Positions 33,546-42,411 of a stretch of 44,086 nt of DNA are shown piece after piece. Below the pieces are notes generated by a model. It saw only the letters and a program-made list of their open reading frames with translations, searched no databases and was not told the DNA's origin. The first letter of the stretch is position 1; every line of letters starts with the position of its first letter. Both the position numbers and the translations under genes were made by a program. The stretch is from Aurantibacter sp042094015 (GTDB taxonomy: Bacteria; Bacteroidota; Bacteroidia; Flavobacteriales; Flavobacteriaceae). The stretch lies in assembly GCF_042094015.1 (NCBI RefSeq), contig NZ_JBELDZ010000011.1, positions 1 through 44,086 on the forward strand, written 5' to 3'.

Positions 33546-34802
33546 ATGGAAATAGATAACAATCAATTATTACGATTTACAACAGCAGGAAGTGTAGATG
33601 ACGGTAAGTCTACTTTAATAGGGAGATTACTATACGATTCTAAATCTATCTTTGAAGACCAGTTAGAAGCAATTACAAATACTAGTAAGAAAAAAGGTCA
33701 TGAAGGCGTAGACTTGGCATTGTTTACAGATGGATTAAGAGATGAACGTGAGCAAGGTATTACAATAGATGTTGCGTATAGATATTTTACAACTCCAAAA
33801 CGTAAGTTTATAATTGCAGACACACCAGGACATATTCAATATACACGCAACATGGTAACAGGAGCTTCTACAGCAAATGTTGCTACTATTTTAATTGATG
33901 CAAGACATGGTGTTATTGAGCAAACAAAGAGACATGCGTTTATTGCTTCTTTATTACAAATTCCACACATTATTGTATGTGTTAATAAAATGGATTTAGT
34001 AGATTATTCAGAAGAAGTTTATAACAATATTATAAGACAATTTGAAGACATCTCTTCAAAGATGTTAGTAACGGATGTTCGTTTTATTCCAATGAGTGCA
34101 TTAAATGGAGATAATGTTGTAAATAAATCTACAAATATGCCTTGGTTTCAAGGAGCTCCAATGTTACACACACTAGAGACAATGCATATTAGTAGTGATA
34201 TTAACAAAGTAGATGCTCGTTTTCCAGTTCAGACAGTTTTAAGACCACAACGAGAAGGTTTTATTGATTATAGAGGTTATGCCGGTAGAGTTTCTAGTGG
34301 TATTTTTAGAAAAGGAGATGAGGTTACAGTAATGCCTTCTGGATTTAATTCTAAAATTAAAAGCATTGATACCTTAGAAAAAGAACTAGAAGAAGCTTAT
34401 GCACCAATGTCTGTAGCAATTACTTTAGAAGATGATATAGATATTAGTCGTGGAGATATGATTGTAAAATCTAATAATAAACCAGAAGCAGTTCAAGATA
34501 TAGATGTTATGCTATGTTGGTTAAATAACGCACCAGCAAAACCAAGAGCAAAATATACAATTAAACATACCTCAAACGATCAAAAAGCAATGATAAAAGA
34601 GGTTGTTTACAAGTATAATATTAATACTTTAGAACGAATTAATGATGATAAAGATCTTAAGATGAATGATATCTGTAAGGTTAAAATCCGTACAACAAAA
34701 CCTTTAATGGTTGATTCTTATAGAGAGAATAGGGTGACGGGAAGTGTGATTTTAGTAGATGATGCAACAAATGAAACTGTTGCAGCAGGAATGATAGTTT
34801 AA
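33546..34802 (+). CDS. cysN: Sulfate adenylyltransferase subunit 1 (GTPase)
   Basis: CysN is the elongation-factor-like GTPase that powers the CysD reaction. The 418-residue protein has G1 GSVDDGKST at 15-23, G3 DTPGH at 92-96 and G4 NKMD at 147-150, followed by two beta-barrel domains. It stops where CysN proper ends; there is no fused APS kinase domain, in agreement with the separate cysC gene. It follows cysD after 168 bases and is followed by a lipoprotein gene after 12. Confidence 0.97.
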   Translation: MEIDNNQLLRFTTAGSVDDGKSTLIGRLLYDSKSIFEDQLEAITNTSKKKGHEGVDLALFTDGLRDEREQGITIDVAYRYFTTPKRKFIIADTPGHIQYTRNMVTGASTANVATILIDARHGVIEQTKRHAFIASLLQIPHIIVCVNKMDLVDYSEEVYNNIIRQFEDISSKMLVTDVRFIPMSALNGDNVVNKSTNMPWFQGAPMLHTLETMHISSDINKVDARFPVQTVLRPQREGFIDYRGYAGRVSSGIFRKGDEVTVMPSGFNSKIKSIDTLEKELEEAYAPMSVAITLEDDIDISRGDMIVKSNNKPEAVQDIDVMLCWLNNAPAKPRAKYTIKHTSNDQKAMIKEVVYKYNINTLERINDDKDLKMNDICKVKIRTTKPLMVDSYRENRVTGSVILVDDATNETVAAGMIV

Positions 34803-34814
34803 ATTTTTATAAAA

Positions 34815-35357
34815 ATGAAAAAAATTCCTTTAATACTTACTTTGTTTATTGCATTTTCGTGCAATAATACTCCTAAGCAAGAGCAACAGGTTGAACCAAC
34901 CAAAACACTTAATCAAAACGATGAGCCTGAAAAAGAGTTTATTGTTAAGTTAAATTATAAATCAGATCAAGCGGATCAATTTGTATTTACACTAAAAAAC
35001 ATAAAAGTTGATGAGTTCCAAACTAAAAAAATAATTATTGAAGAGAAGGTTTCAATAACAACAAGTATGGATGAAATAGTAGCTAATTTTGGCGATAATA
35101 TTTCAAACTCTATGTTTATAGATCTAGGAAGGAAAAAAACTAAAAATGTTCTTTTGGAATCCGTTATGCTATCATATGGGAAATACAAATTAATAATTCA
35201 ACCTTCGGATTTGGAAAAGTATTTTAAATTTAATAATTATGTGTCGTTAAATTTAGAAACTAATACCTTAACTACAAAAAAAATAGAGGGTAGAAGTATT
35301 CCAATAATTAGATTGAAACAAAATGCTTTTAAGCTCTTAAAAAAAGAGAATAAATAA
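34815..35357 (+). CDS. Hypothetical lipoprotein
   Basis: A 180-residue predicted lipoprotein: signal peptide of about 15 residues and a lipid-accepting Cys16 (AFSC). The -3 residue is Ala rather than the usual Leu. The mature part is polar, lysine-rich and likely beta/alpha mixed, with no domain recognised. It begins 12 bases after cysN and ends 27 bases before the WbpO-type gene, so it should be co-transcribed with the polysaccharide genes. Its role in the locus, if any, is unknown. Its presence may be a recent insertion into the cluster. Confidence 0.7.
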   Translation: MKKIPLILTLFIAFSCNNTPKQEQQVEPTKTLNQNDEPEKEFIVKLNYKSDQADQFVFTLKNIKVDEFQTKKIIIEEKVSITTSMDEIVANFGDNISNSMFIDLGRKKTKNVLLESVMLSYGKYKLIIQPSDLEKYFKFNNYVSLNLETNTLTTKKIEGRSIPIIRLKQNAFKLLKKENK

Positions 35358-35384
35358 GTTCTGAATTTTAAAAGAGGTATATGA

Positions 35385-36683
35385 ATGAAGCAAGTTAAAA
35401 AAATTGCAATTATTGGTTTAGGCTATGTAGGCCTGCCTTTAGCTGTGGAGTTTGGTAAAAAATTTAAAACCGTTGGATTTGATATTCAAGAATCTAGAAT
35501 AGCTGAATTAATGCAGTTTAAGGATAGTACGTTAGAGGTTGATAATGAATCACTAGAACAGACCATAAAAACCAAAGAGGCATTAATAGATAATGGGTTA
35601 TATTGTACTAATAAAGTAGAAGAAATTTCAGATTGCAATGTGTTTATAGTAACGGTTCCAACACCAACAGACAAACACAATAGACCTATTTTAACACCTT
35701 TAATTAAAGCTAGTGAAAGTATAGGGCAAGTTCTTAAAAATGGAGATATTGTTGTTTATGAATCTACAGTTTATCCTGGAGTTACAGAAGACGAATGTGT
35801 TCCGGTATTAGAGCAAATTTCTGGTTTAAAATTTAATGTAGATTTTTATGCTGGATATTCGCCTGAGAGAATTAATCCAGGAGACAAAAAGCATACAGTT
35901 ACTAAAATTAGAAAAGTAACGAGTGGTTCTACACCAGAAATTGCAGAAGTAGTTGATCAACTGTATGGTTCTATTATAACAGCTGGGACTTTTAAAGCAG
36001 CAAGTATAAAAGTTGCTGAAGCTGCCAAAGTTATAGAAAATTCTCAAAGAGATATAAACATAGCCTTTGTAAATGAATTAAGTAAAATATTTAATCGTTT
36101 AGATATTGATACTCAAGATGTGTTGGAAGCAGCTAGAACAAAATGGAATTTTTTGCCTTTTACACCAGGATTAGTTGGTGGACATTGTATAGGCGTAGAT
36201 CCATATTATTTAGCACAAAAAGCACAAGAGGTTGGGTATTTTCCAGAAATTATTTTAGCAGGAAGACGCTTAAATGATACTATGGGAGTTTATATTACTT
36301 CAGAGATTGTAAAGCATATGATTAATAAAAACATTAAAGTAAAAAATGCAAATGTGCTTTTATTAGGAATTACCTTTAAAGAAAATTGTCCTGACATTAG
36401 AAACTCTAAGGTAATAGATGTTTACAGAGAATTACTTTCATATAATTTAAATATCGATGTTTTTGATCCTTGGGCAGATAAAGAAGAGGTGAAAAAAGAA
36501 TATAATTTAGATTTAATTTCAAAAAAAGAGTTAGGAAATAAAGAGCCATATGATACGGTTATATTGGCTGTTGCTCACAATCAATTTTTAGAATTAGATT
36601 TAAATAAATTAAAAAAGAATATTAGCGTTGTTTACGATGTTAAAAGTGTTTTGCCAAAAGAAAATGTAGACGCAAGATTATAA
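35385..36683 (+). CDS. UDP-N-acetyl-hexosamine 6-dehydrogenase (WbpO/TviB type)
   Basis: The enzyme oxidises C6 of a UDP-HexNAc to a uronic acid with two NAD. The 432-residue protein has the NAD loop GLGYVGLP at 11-18, the SPERINPGD segment and the catalytic Cys268 in GGHCIGVDPYYL. The ESTVYPG and ERINPGD motifs and the partnership with a WbpP-type epimerase suggest the WbpO/TviB subgroup, making UDP-GalNAcA from UDP-GalNAc. UDP-GlcNAc or UDP-ManNAc dehydrogenases share these motifs, so the exact sugar is inferred. Nine bases separate it from the epimerase gene. Confidence 0.88.
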   Translation: MKQVKKIAIIGLGYVGLPLAVEFGKKFKTVGFDIQESRIAELMQFKDSTLEVDNESLEQTIKTKEALIDNGLYCTNKVEEISDCNVFIVTVPTPTDKHNRPILTPLIKASESIGQVLKNGDIVVYESTVYPGVTEDECVPVLEQISGLKFNVDFYAGYSPERINPGDKKHTVTKIRKVTSGSTPEIAEVVDQLYGSIITAGTFKAASIKVAEAAKVIENSQRDINIAFVNELSKIFNRLDIDTQDVLEAARTKWNFLPFTPGLVGGHCIGVDPYYLAQKAQEVGYFPEIILAGRRLNDTMGVYITSEIVKHMINKNIKVKNANVLLLGITFKENCPDIRNSKVIDVYRELLSYNLNIDVFDPWADKEEVKKEYNLDLISKKELGNKEPYDTVILAVAHNQFLELDLNKLKKNISVVYDVKSVLPKENVDARL

Positions 36684-36692
36684 AATTAATTT

Positions 36693-37697
36693 ATGTTCGA
36701 TACAAAATATCATAATAATCAAGATCTAAATAAGTATAAATTTCTAGTTACAGGAGGCGCTGGTTTTATAGGCTCTAATTTAGTAGAATATTTATTAAAA
36801 TATAATGCAGGTCATATAGTTATTTTAGATAATTTTTCTAATGGCTATAGAAAAAACATAGCAGAATTTATTAAAGAACCTAACGTTACTTTAATAGAAG
36901 GAGATATTCAAGATTTTGAGACTTGTAAAAAAGCAGTTAACGGTGTTGATTATGTTTTACATCAAGCAGCACTAGGATCTGTACCTAGATCATTAGCAGA
37001 TCCAGTAACAACAAATAATGTTAATATTTCTGGTTATCTAAATATGCTTCAAGCCTCTAAAGATGCAAACGTTAAACGTATGGTTTATGCAGCATCTTCT
37101 AGTACTTACGGAGACAGTAAATCTTTACCAAAAATAGAAGATGTTATTGGAAAACCATTATCGCCATACGCTATTACAAAATATGTTAATGAGCTTTATG
37201 CAGATATTTTTTCAGCTAGCTATGGATTTAATGCGATAGGATTAAGGTATTTTAATGTTTTTGGACCTAAACAAGATCCAAATGGAGCTTATGCAGCTGT
37301 AATTCCTTTATTTTTTGATGCAGCCGTAAATAATACAGCTGTAAAAATTAACGGAGATGGAGAGCAAACTAGAGACTTTACATTTATTGAAAATGTAGTA
37401 CAAGCTAATTTAAAGTCTTTATTTGCAACAATAGATAAGCATGAGGTCTTTAATGTTGCTGTAGGAGAACGTATTTCTGTAAATAACCTATGGAATAAAA
37501 TAGCAAACTTAACAGGAACAACAACTCAGGCAAATTATGGTGTAACAAGACCTGGAGATGTAAGAGATTCTTTAGCCAATATAGATAAAGGAAGGCAAAT
37601 TCTAGGATACAATCCTTTGTTTAATTATAATGAAGGTTTAGAGATTACGCACAAATGGTTTAAGGCTAATAAAGCATTTTTAAATGAAGAGTCTTAA
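36693..37697 (+). CDS. UDP-GlcNAc/GalNAc 4-epimerase (WbpP/TviC type)
   Basis: A 334-residue extended short-chain dehydrogenase that should interconvert UDP-GlcNAc and UDP-GalNAc (or the uronic acid forms). NAD binding is GGAGFIG at 21-27, and the active site is Tyr159/Lys163 (YAITK) with the ASSSTYGD serines before it. The N-terminal extension before the Rossmann fold and the ALGSVPRS segment are typical of WbpP/TviC. Together with the preceding dehydrogenase it would supply UDP-GalNAcA. The last 14 bases overlap the following membrane protein gene. Confidence 0.9.
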   Translation: MFDTKYHNNQDLNKYKFLVTGGAGFIGSNLVEYLLKYNAGHIVILDNFSNGYRKNIAEFIKEPNVTLIEGDIQDFETCKKAVNGVDYVLHQAALGSVPRSLADPVTTNNVNISGYLNMLQASKDANVKRMVYAASSSTYGDSKSLPKIEDVIGKPLSPYAITKYVNELYADIFSASYGFNAIGLRYFNVFGPKQDPNGAYAAVIPLFFDAAVNNTAVKINGDGEQTRDFTFIENVVQANLKSLFATIDKHEVFNVAVGERISVNNLWNKIANLTGTTTQANYGVTRPGDVRDSLANIDKGRQILGYNPLFNYNEGLEITHKWFKANKAFLNEES

Positions 37698-39003
37698 TGT
37701 ATTAAAAAAAGAAAGTTCTTATATCTTTTTAATTATTCTTTGTTTTTATCCGTTAATGTCTTTTCCATTAATGTCTAAAACAATTATATGTTTTTTGTTG
37801 TTATCTATTTTAACTTACTACAAAAATTTTACAAAAAACTTAAAAAAACTTACAATAAAACCATTATTAATAAACAGTGGGTTCTATGTGTTAATGATTT
37901 TAACATTATTATATTCTAATAACACTAATACTGGGTTAAAAGAGCTACAGCAAACAATACCTTTTTTATTATTCCCAATAGTGTTTTTCTATTTTCAACC
38001 TAAATTTTCAAAGAAAAGATTTAATTATGTTATTCTTTCTTTTGTAATTTCTAATTTTATTTTTTTATTAAGAGCATATAATTTCTTCATTTTTAGGCTT
38101 TCAGAACTTAAAACGTTTAGCTTTAAAGATAAATCATATATAGAGAAAGTTTTTTTAATTTGTAAAACATCATTTGTAAAAATAACCTCAAATGCAATAA
38201 ATGTAAAGAATAATCCGCCTGATTTTTTTTTTCATAAGGCTTATATTTCAATGATATTTTTATTAGCTATTTGTATGGCTATTTATTTGCTTTTCTATAC
38301 GAAATGGAATTATTGGGTTAAATCAGTTTTAGTTTTTATCGCACTATTATTGTCATTTTCTATCTTTCACTTCTTTTCAATTCCTAATTTATTGGCTTTT
38401 ATATTGGTAATTCCGTTGCTGCTTTACTTTAATATTAAATCTAAATTAAAAAATTACGTATCACTTTTTCTAATAGTTATAATTCCATTAACTATTTATA
38501 ACTCAGATTTTATTACAAATAAATTGATTGCTAATAAAAACATTGCACAATTAAAACGATTTGTAAAAGACCCAATTTCTTTTAGTCCAGAGCTTGGAGA
38601 ACAAAAATCTAGAAGTATGATAAATTTTTGCAGTCTTGAACTTATTAAAACCGCTCCATTTATCGGTTATGGTATTGGAGACGCAAAGGATGAGTTGATA
38701 ACTTGCTATGAAGATTCTGATTTTATTGAAGGTGTTTTATATGAGTATAATTCGCATAATTATTATTTGAAATTAATAATTTCCGGAGGTATAATTTTAT
38801 TTCTTAGCTTTTTATATTTATTAATCAGTAATTTTGTTATTGCTATAAAATTAGAAAAATGGCTATATATTTCATTTATAGTTATCATTGGTGTTAATTT
38901 ACTGTCTGAGAATATTTTAGGTAGGGCTCACGGTATTTTGTTTTTCGCATTATTTAATAGCTTGTTTTATAAAAAACACTTATTATATACCTCTAAAAAG
39001 TAA
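37684..39003 (+). CDS. O-antigen ligase/polymerase-like membrane protein (Wzy_C)
   Basis: A 439-residue inner-membrane protein with about ten to twelve hydrophobic helices and one long periplasmic loop. The conserved SHNYYL motif with His near 358, followed by a GG-containing helix, is the mark of the O-antigen ligase (WaaL/Wzy_C) domain. Such proteins either polymerise repeat units or ligate them to an acceptor, and sequence alone does not decide between the two. A second polymerase-like protein follows immediately (three-base gap), so one may be the polymerase and the other the ligase. Confidence 0.75.
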   Translation: MKSLNVLKKESSYIFLIILCFYPLMSFPLMSKTIICFLLLSILTYYKNFTKNLKKLTIKPLLINSGFYVLMILTLLYSNNTNTGLKELQQTIPFLLFPIVFFYFQPKFSKKRFNYVILSFVISNFIFLLRAYNFFIFRLSELKTFSFKDKSYIEKVFLICKTSFVKITSNAINVKNNPPDFFFHKAYISMIFLLAICMAIYLLFYTKWNYWVKSVLVFIALLLSFSIFHFFSIPNLLAFILVIPLLLYFNIKSKLKNYVSLFLIVIIPLTIYNSDFITNKLIANKNIAQLKRFVKDPISFSPELGEQKSRSMINFCSLELIKTAPFIGYGIGDAKDELITCYEDSDFIEGVLYEYNSHNYYLKLIISGGIILFLSFLYLLISNFVIAIKLEKWLYISFIVIIGVNLLSENILGRAHGILFFALFNSLFYKKHLLYTSKK

Positions 39004-39006
39004 GTT

Positions 39007-40182
39007 ATGGCTGCATTTATAGACATTGTTTATATACTCTTTAATCTTGTATTTAAGTTATTTCTGCTTGCTACTGTTGTTTTTTATTGTTTTAAAGTAA
39101 GTAAGCAGAATAATTTTAAGCTTTATAATATTCTATTGTTATTTGGAATTCACTATGCTTTTACTTTTTTTTATTGGTACTCAAGTAAAATAAATGTGGC
39201 AGACTCTACTAAGTATTACCTAGATGCATCTGAAGCGACAAGCTGGTTTAGTTTAATAGGTATATCCACAGACTTTATTAAATTTTTAACTTACCCACTA
39301 GTCCATTATTTACAATTAGACTATCTAGCTGTATTTTTGGTTTATTCTACGTTATCGTTTGTTGGTTTTATAAAATTATATAAACTTATTTTAAGCTTTG
39401 AATATTCTACAACACTAAAAATACTTGGTATTCCAATTTTTCCTTTAGTGTTATTTCTTCCTGGTTTGCATTACTGGACCTGTGCTCTTGGGAAAGATAG
39501 CTTAGCCTTTTTTGTTGTAGTCTTTTTTATAGAACATTTGGTTAATAACAAGAGTAAATCAGGTATGTTGTTAATAATAACAGTGTTACTGCTAATTAGA
39601 CCTTATTTAGTGATTTTCATGTTTATTGCTTTTATTTTAAATATAACTTTATTTAAAAGCAATTTCACATTTAAAAAAGGATTCCTGGTTTTTTTCAGTT
39701 TAATTATTGGTTTCATTTCAATTAAAGTGCTTTTCAACTACTTAAATGTAGATATGATGTCTTACGTGTTTGATAGAGCAAGTAAATTAAGTAGGATAGC
39801 AAGTAGGAGATTAGAAGCGGTTGGAGGAAGTTATATTGTACCAGATAATTATAATATTTTTCATAAAATGTACCTCTATCTTTTTACACCCTTATTTATT
39901 GGAGCAAAAAGTATTATGCAGATAATTGCTTCTTTTGAGAATTTATTTTTATTAATTCTAGTCATTAAATATGTTTTTAGTTTTTCTTTAAAATTTTATA
40001 AGAAGCATACTCATTTTAGATTTATATTAATGTACTGCTTAATCTTTTTAATTATAAAGGCATACATGCTTTTTAATATTGGAATAGCAGTTAGACAGAA
40101 ATTTATGATTGTCCCTTTTATTATTTACTTATTATTTGCTCAATATTCATACAACCAAATACAGAAGCAATATGAAGGGTGA
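39007..40182 (+). CDS. Polytopic membrane protein, possible polysaccharide polymerase
   Basis: A 391-residue protein with about ten hydrophobic helices. It has no recognised catalytic motif, but the DSTKYYLDA segment near 65-73 and the GLHYWTCALGKDSLAFF segment near 152-168 resemble EpsG-like candidate polymerases of Bacteroidota capsule loci. Its place between the Wzy_C-like protein and the Wzx flippase fits a Wzy role. Alternatives are an O-acetyltransferase-like or exporter role. The end overlaps the flippase start by 11 bases. Confidence 0.55.
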   Translation: MAAFIDIVYILFNLVFKLFLLATVVFYCFKVSKQNNFKLYNILLLFGIHYAFTFFYWYSSKINVADSTKYYLDASEATSWFSLIGISTDFIKFLTYPLVHYLQLDYLAVFLVYSTLSFVGFIKLYKLILSFEYSTTLKILGIPIFPLVLFLPGLHYWTCALGKDSLAFFVVVFFIEHLVNNKSKSGMLLIITVLLLIRPYLVIFMFIAFILNITLFKSNFTFKKGFLVFFSLIIGFISIKVLFNYLNVDMMSYVFDRASKLSRIASRRLEAVGGSYIVPDNYNIFHKMYLYLFTPLFIGAKSIMQIIASFENLFLLILVIKYVFSFSLKFYKKHTHFRFILMYCLIFLIIKAYMLFNIGIAVRQKFMIVPFIIYLLFAQYSYNQIQKQYEG

Positions 40183-41497
40183 GATATTAAAATTAGTTAA
40201 AAAAGTTAAGAGTGATGAGATTTTGAGTAAAAGTAGCTCTTCATTTGTACTCCGAGTTTTTGGATTTTTGTCAAGTTATCTTTTCACTTACATCGTTACG
40301 CAATATTTTGGTGCGGAAACCCAAGGGATGTTTGCATTGTGTATGGCAACTGCAGCAATTTTTGCTGTATTCCCTAGCTTAGGATTTAATATTAATCTTG
40401 TGAAAACAATTTCATCAGGTAGTGAAAATGAAAACTTTAAAGACCTTTATTTAAAAATTATTTCTTTAGTAACTATTTTATCTGTTATTTTAGGAATTTC
40501 ACTATTTTATTTTTCGGAATTTATTTCTGAACAAATATTTTTTAATAGTAAAATGACGTCACTATTAAAAACAACATCTTTTTTAATATTACCAACAGTT
40601 TTTATTGCTATAAATGGAGGCGTTTATAGAGGCTTGAAAAGAATAAATATATTTACTTTTATCTCTGGAAGTTTAGGTAAATTCCTGCTTTCTAGTTTGT
40701 TTTTATTTAGTGTTGTCTTATTTTTTAATGTAGAAAATCAACAATTCCCTTTGTACTGTTATTTAACAACTATGTGGATTTTAGCACTATACTCTTTATT
40801 TGATATTAGCCTTACATTATTTAAATTAAAAGGAAAGAATAAATATAATATTAAAAATTATATTATGGAGTCTTTGCCGATGCTATTTTCTTCTTCGTTA
40901 TTTATTTTCTTAGGGTTTATAGATACTTTTATGTTGGGGTATTTCGAGTCAGAAAAGATTGTAGGTTATTATTCAGTTGCTTTAAAGTTATCTGTTCTTT
41001 CTAGCTTCTTCTTGGCTTCTATAAATGCTATATTGTCGCCAGTTTTATCCAAGTTGTATAAAGAGAAAAAAATGGATGTCTTTCAAGAAAAAGTTCAGCT
41101 TACTGCTAAAATTAATTTTTTCTTATCTGGAGGGATAACTTTTGTTATTATGCTTTTTGCACCATTTTTTTTAAATATTTATGGTGAGGACTTTAAAACT
41201 GCATCTACTGTTTTAATTATTTTATGTTTTGGTCAATTAGTGAACTCTATATCTGGTTCTGTAGGTAATATATTAAATATGACCAATAATCAAACAGTTT
41301 TTAAAAATATAATATTATTTTCGTTCATATTAAACGTACTATTAAACCTATTGTTAGTTATTAAATATGGTATGGTTGGAGTTGCAACGGCTAGTGTTAT
41401 AACTATTATATCTTGGAATTTACTGTCTGTTTATTATGTAAAAAAGAAGTTAGGAGTAATTTCTTTTTATAATCCATTTTTTAAAAAAACAAAATGA
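40172..41497 (+). CDS. Wzx-type polysaccharide flippase
   Basis: A 441-residue member of the MOP (MATE/Wzx) superfamily with about 12 to 14 transmembrane helices, expected to flip lipid-linked repeat units across the inner membrane. The N-terminal FGAETQGMFALC segment and the C-terminal GSVGNILNMTNNQ segment are common to Wzx proteins. The frame is open from 40109, but the ATG at 40172 is preferred: upstream it is only an out-of-frame copy of the previous gene's end. It overlaps the previous gene by 11 bases and the sulfotransferase gene by four (ATGA). Confidence 0.85.
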   Translation: MKGEILKLVKKVKSDEILSKSSSSFVLRVFGFLSSYLFTYIVTQYFGAETQGMFALCMATAAIFAVFPSLGFNINLVKTISSGSENENFKDLYLKIISLVTILSVILGISLFYFSEFISEQIFFNSKMTSLLKTTSFLILPTVFIAINGGVYRGLKRINIFTFISGSLGKFLLSSLFLFSVVLFFNVENQQFPLYCYLTTMWILALYSLFDISLTLFKLKGKNKYNIKNYIMESLPMLFSSSLFIFLGFIDTFMLGYFESEKIVGYYSVALKLSVLSSFFLASINAILSPVLSKLYKEKKMDVFQEKVQLTAKINFFLSGGITFVIMLFAPFFLNIYGEDFKTASTVLIILCFGQLVNSISGSVGNILNMTNNQTVFKNIILFSFILNVLLNLLLVIKYGMVGVATASVITIISWNLLSVYYVKKKLGVISFYNPFFKKTK

Positions 41498-42411
41498 AAG
41501 TAAACAAACCTGATTTCTTAATTGTTGGAGCACCTAAAGCAGGAACTACTTCGTTACATTATTATCTATCTAATCACCCAGAAGTTTATATGAGTACACC
41601 TAAAGATACTGGTGTTTTTTTAAACTTGGCAAAAATAAAAGAGTATAGAGGGGAAGAGGATATTAGACCACCTAAAGGAAATTTTCCGACAATTGAATCT
41701 TTCTTTAAGATTTTTGAAAATAAAAAAGAGAATCAAATTGCTGGAGAAGCAAGTATAGGAAACCTATATTTCCATAAAGAAGTAATTCCACTAATTAAAG
41801 AACACTTAGGAGATGTAAAAATAATTATATCTTTAAGAGATCCAATTGCAAGAGCATTTTCAGCATATGCAATGCAGGTAAGAGATTCTAGAGAACATTT
41901 ATCTTTCTCAGATAGTTTGGAGAAAGAAGAAGAACGTAAAAAACGTAATTTTGAATATATTTGGTACTTTAGATCTTGTAGTATGTATTACGACCAAGTT
42001 AAAGCATATAAGGATAATTTTTCAGATGTTAAAGTTGTAATCTCTGAAGATTTTTATATCGATAAAGACAAATACATAAATGATATTTTTGAATTTTTAA
42101 ATGTAAGTAAAAACTTACAACTTGATTTAGAAACTAATTTGAATCAATCAGGAGTTCCTAAAAACCGCCAACTTCATAAATGGTTAGTGATGAAGAATAA
42201 ATTTAGAGCCGTAAGGTTAATTCTTCCAAGAAACTTAAGAATTTATATATATAAAAATTTCCTAAGAGACTTTATAGGTTACGATAAGTTAAAATATAAC
42301 AACGAAAAATTGGAATATTTATTAAGTTTTATACAAGATGATGTTGTTAAGTTGTCCGAGCTTTTGGACAGAGATTTAAATTCGTTTTGGTTAGATAAAT
42401 ATAAAAAATAA
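41494..42411 (+). CDS. PAPS-dependent sulfotransferase
   Basis: A 305-residue cytoplasmic sulfotransferase of the heparan-sulfate/NodH-like type. The 5'-phosphosulfate loop is GAPKAGTTSL at 12-21, with Lys15 as the catalytic lysine. The 3'-phosphate binding part has Arg115 and Ser123 in LRDPIARAFSAY. No membrane helix is seen, so sulfation would occur on the cytoplasmic side, before or with the flippase step. Being co-directional with cysC, cysD, cysN and cysQ, it is the natural user of their PAPS. The acceptor sugar is unknown. Confidence 0.88.
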   Translation: MKVNKPDFLIVGAPKAGTTSLHYYLSNHPEVYMSTPKDTGVFLNLAKIKEYRGEEDIRPPKGNFPTIESFFKIFENKKENQIAGEASIGNLYFHKEVIPLIKEHLGDVKIIISLRDPIARAFSAYAMQVRDSREHLSFSDSLEKEEERKKRNFEYIWYFRSCSMYYDQVKAYKDNFSDVKVVISEDFYIDKDKYINDIFEFLNVSKNLQLDLETNLNQSGVPKNRQLHKWLVMKNKFRAVRLILPRNLRIYIYKNFLRDFIGYDKLKYNNEKLEYLLSFIQDDVVKLSELLDRDLNSFWLDKYKK

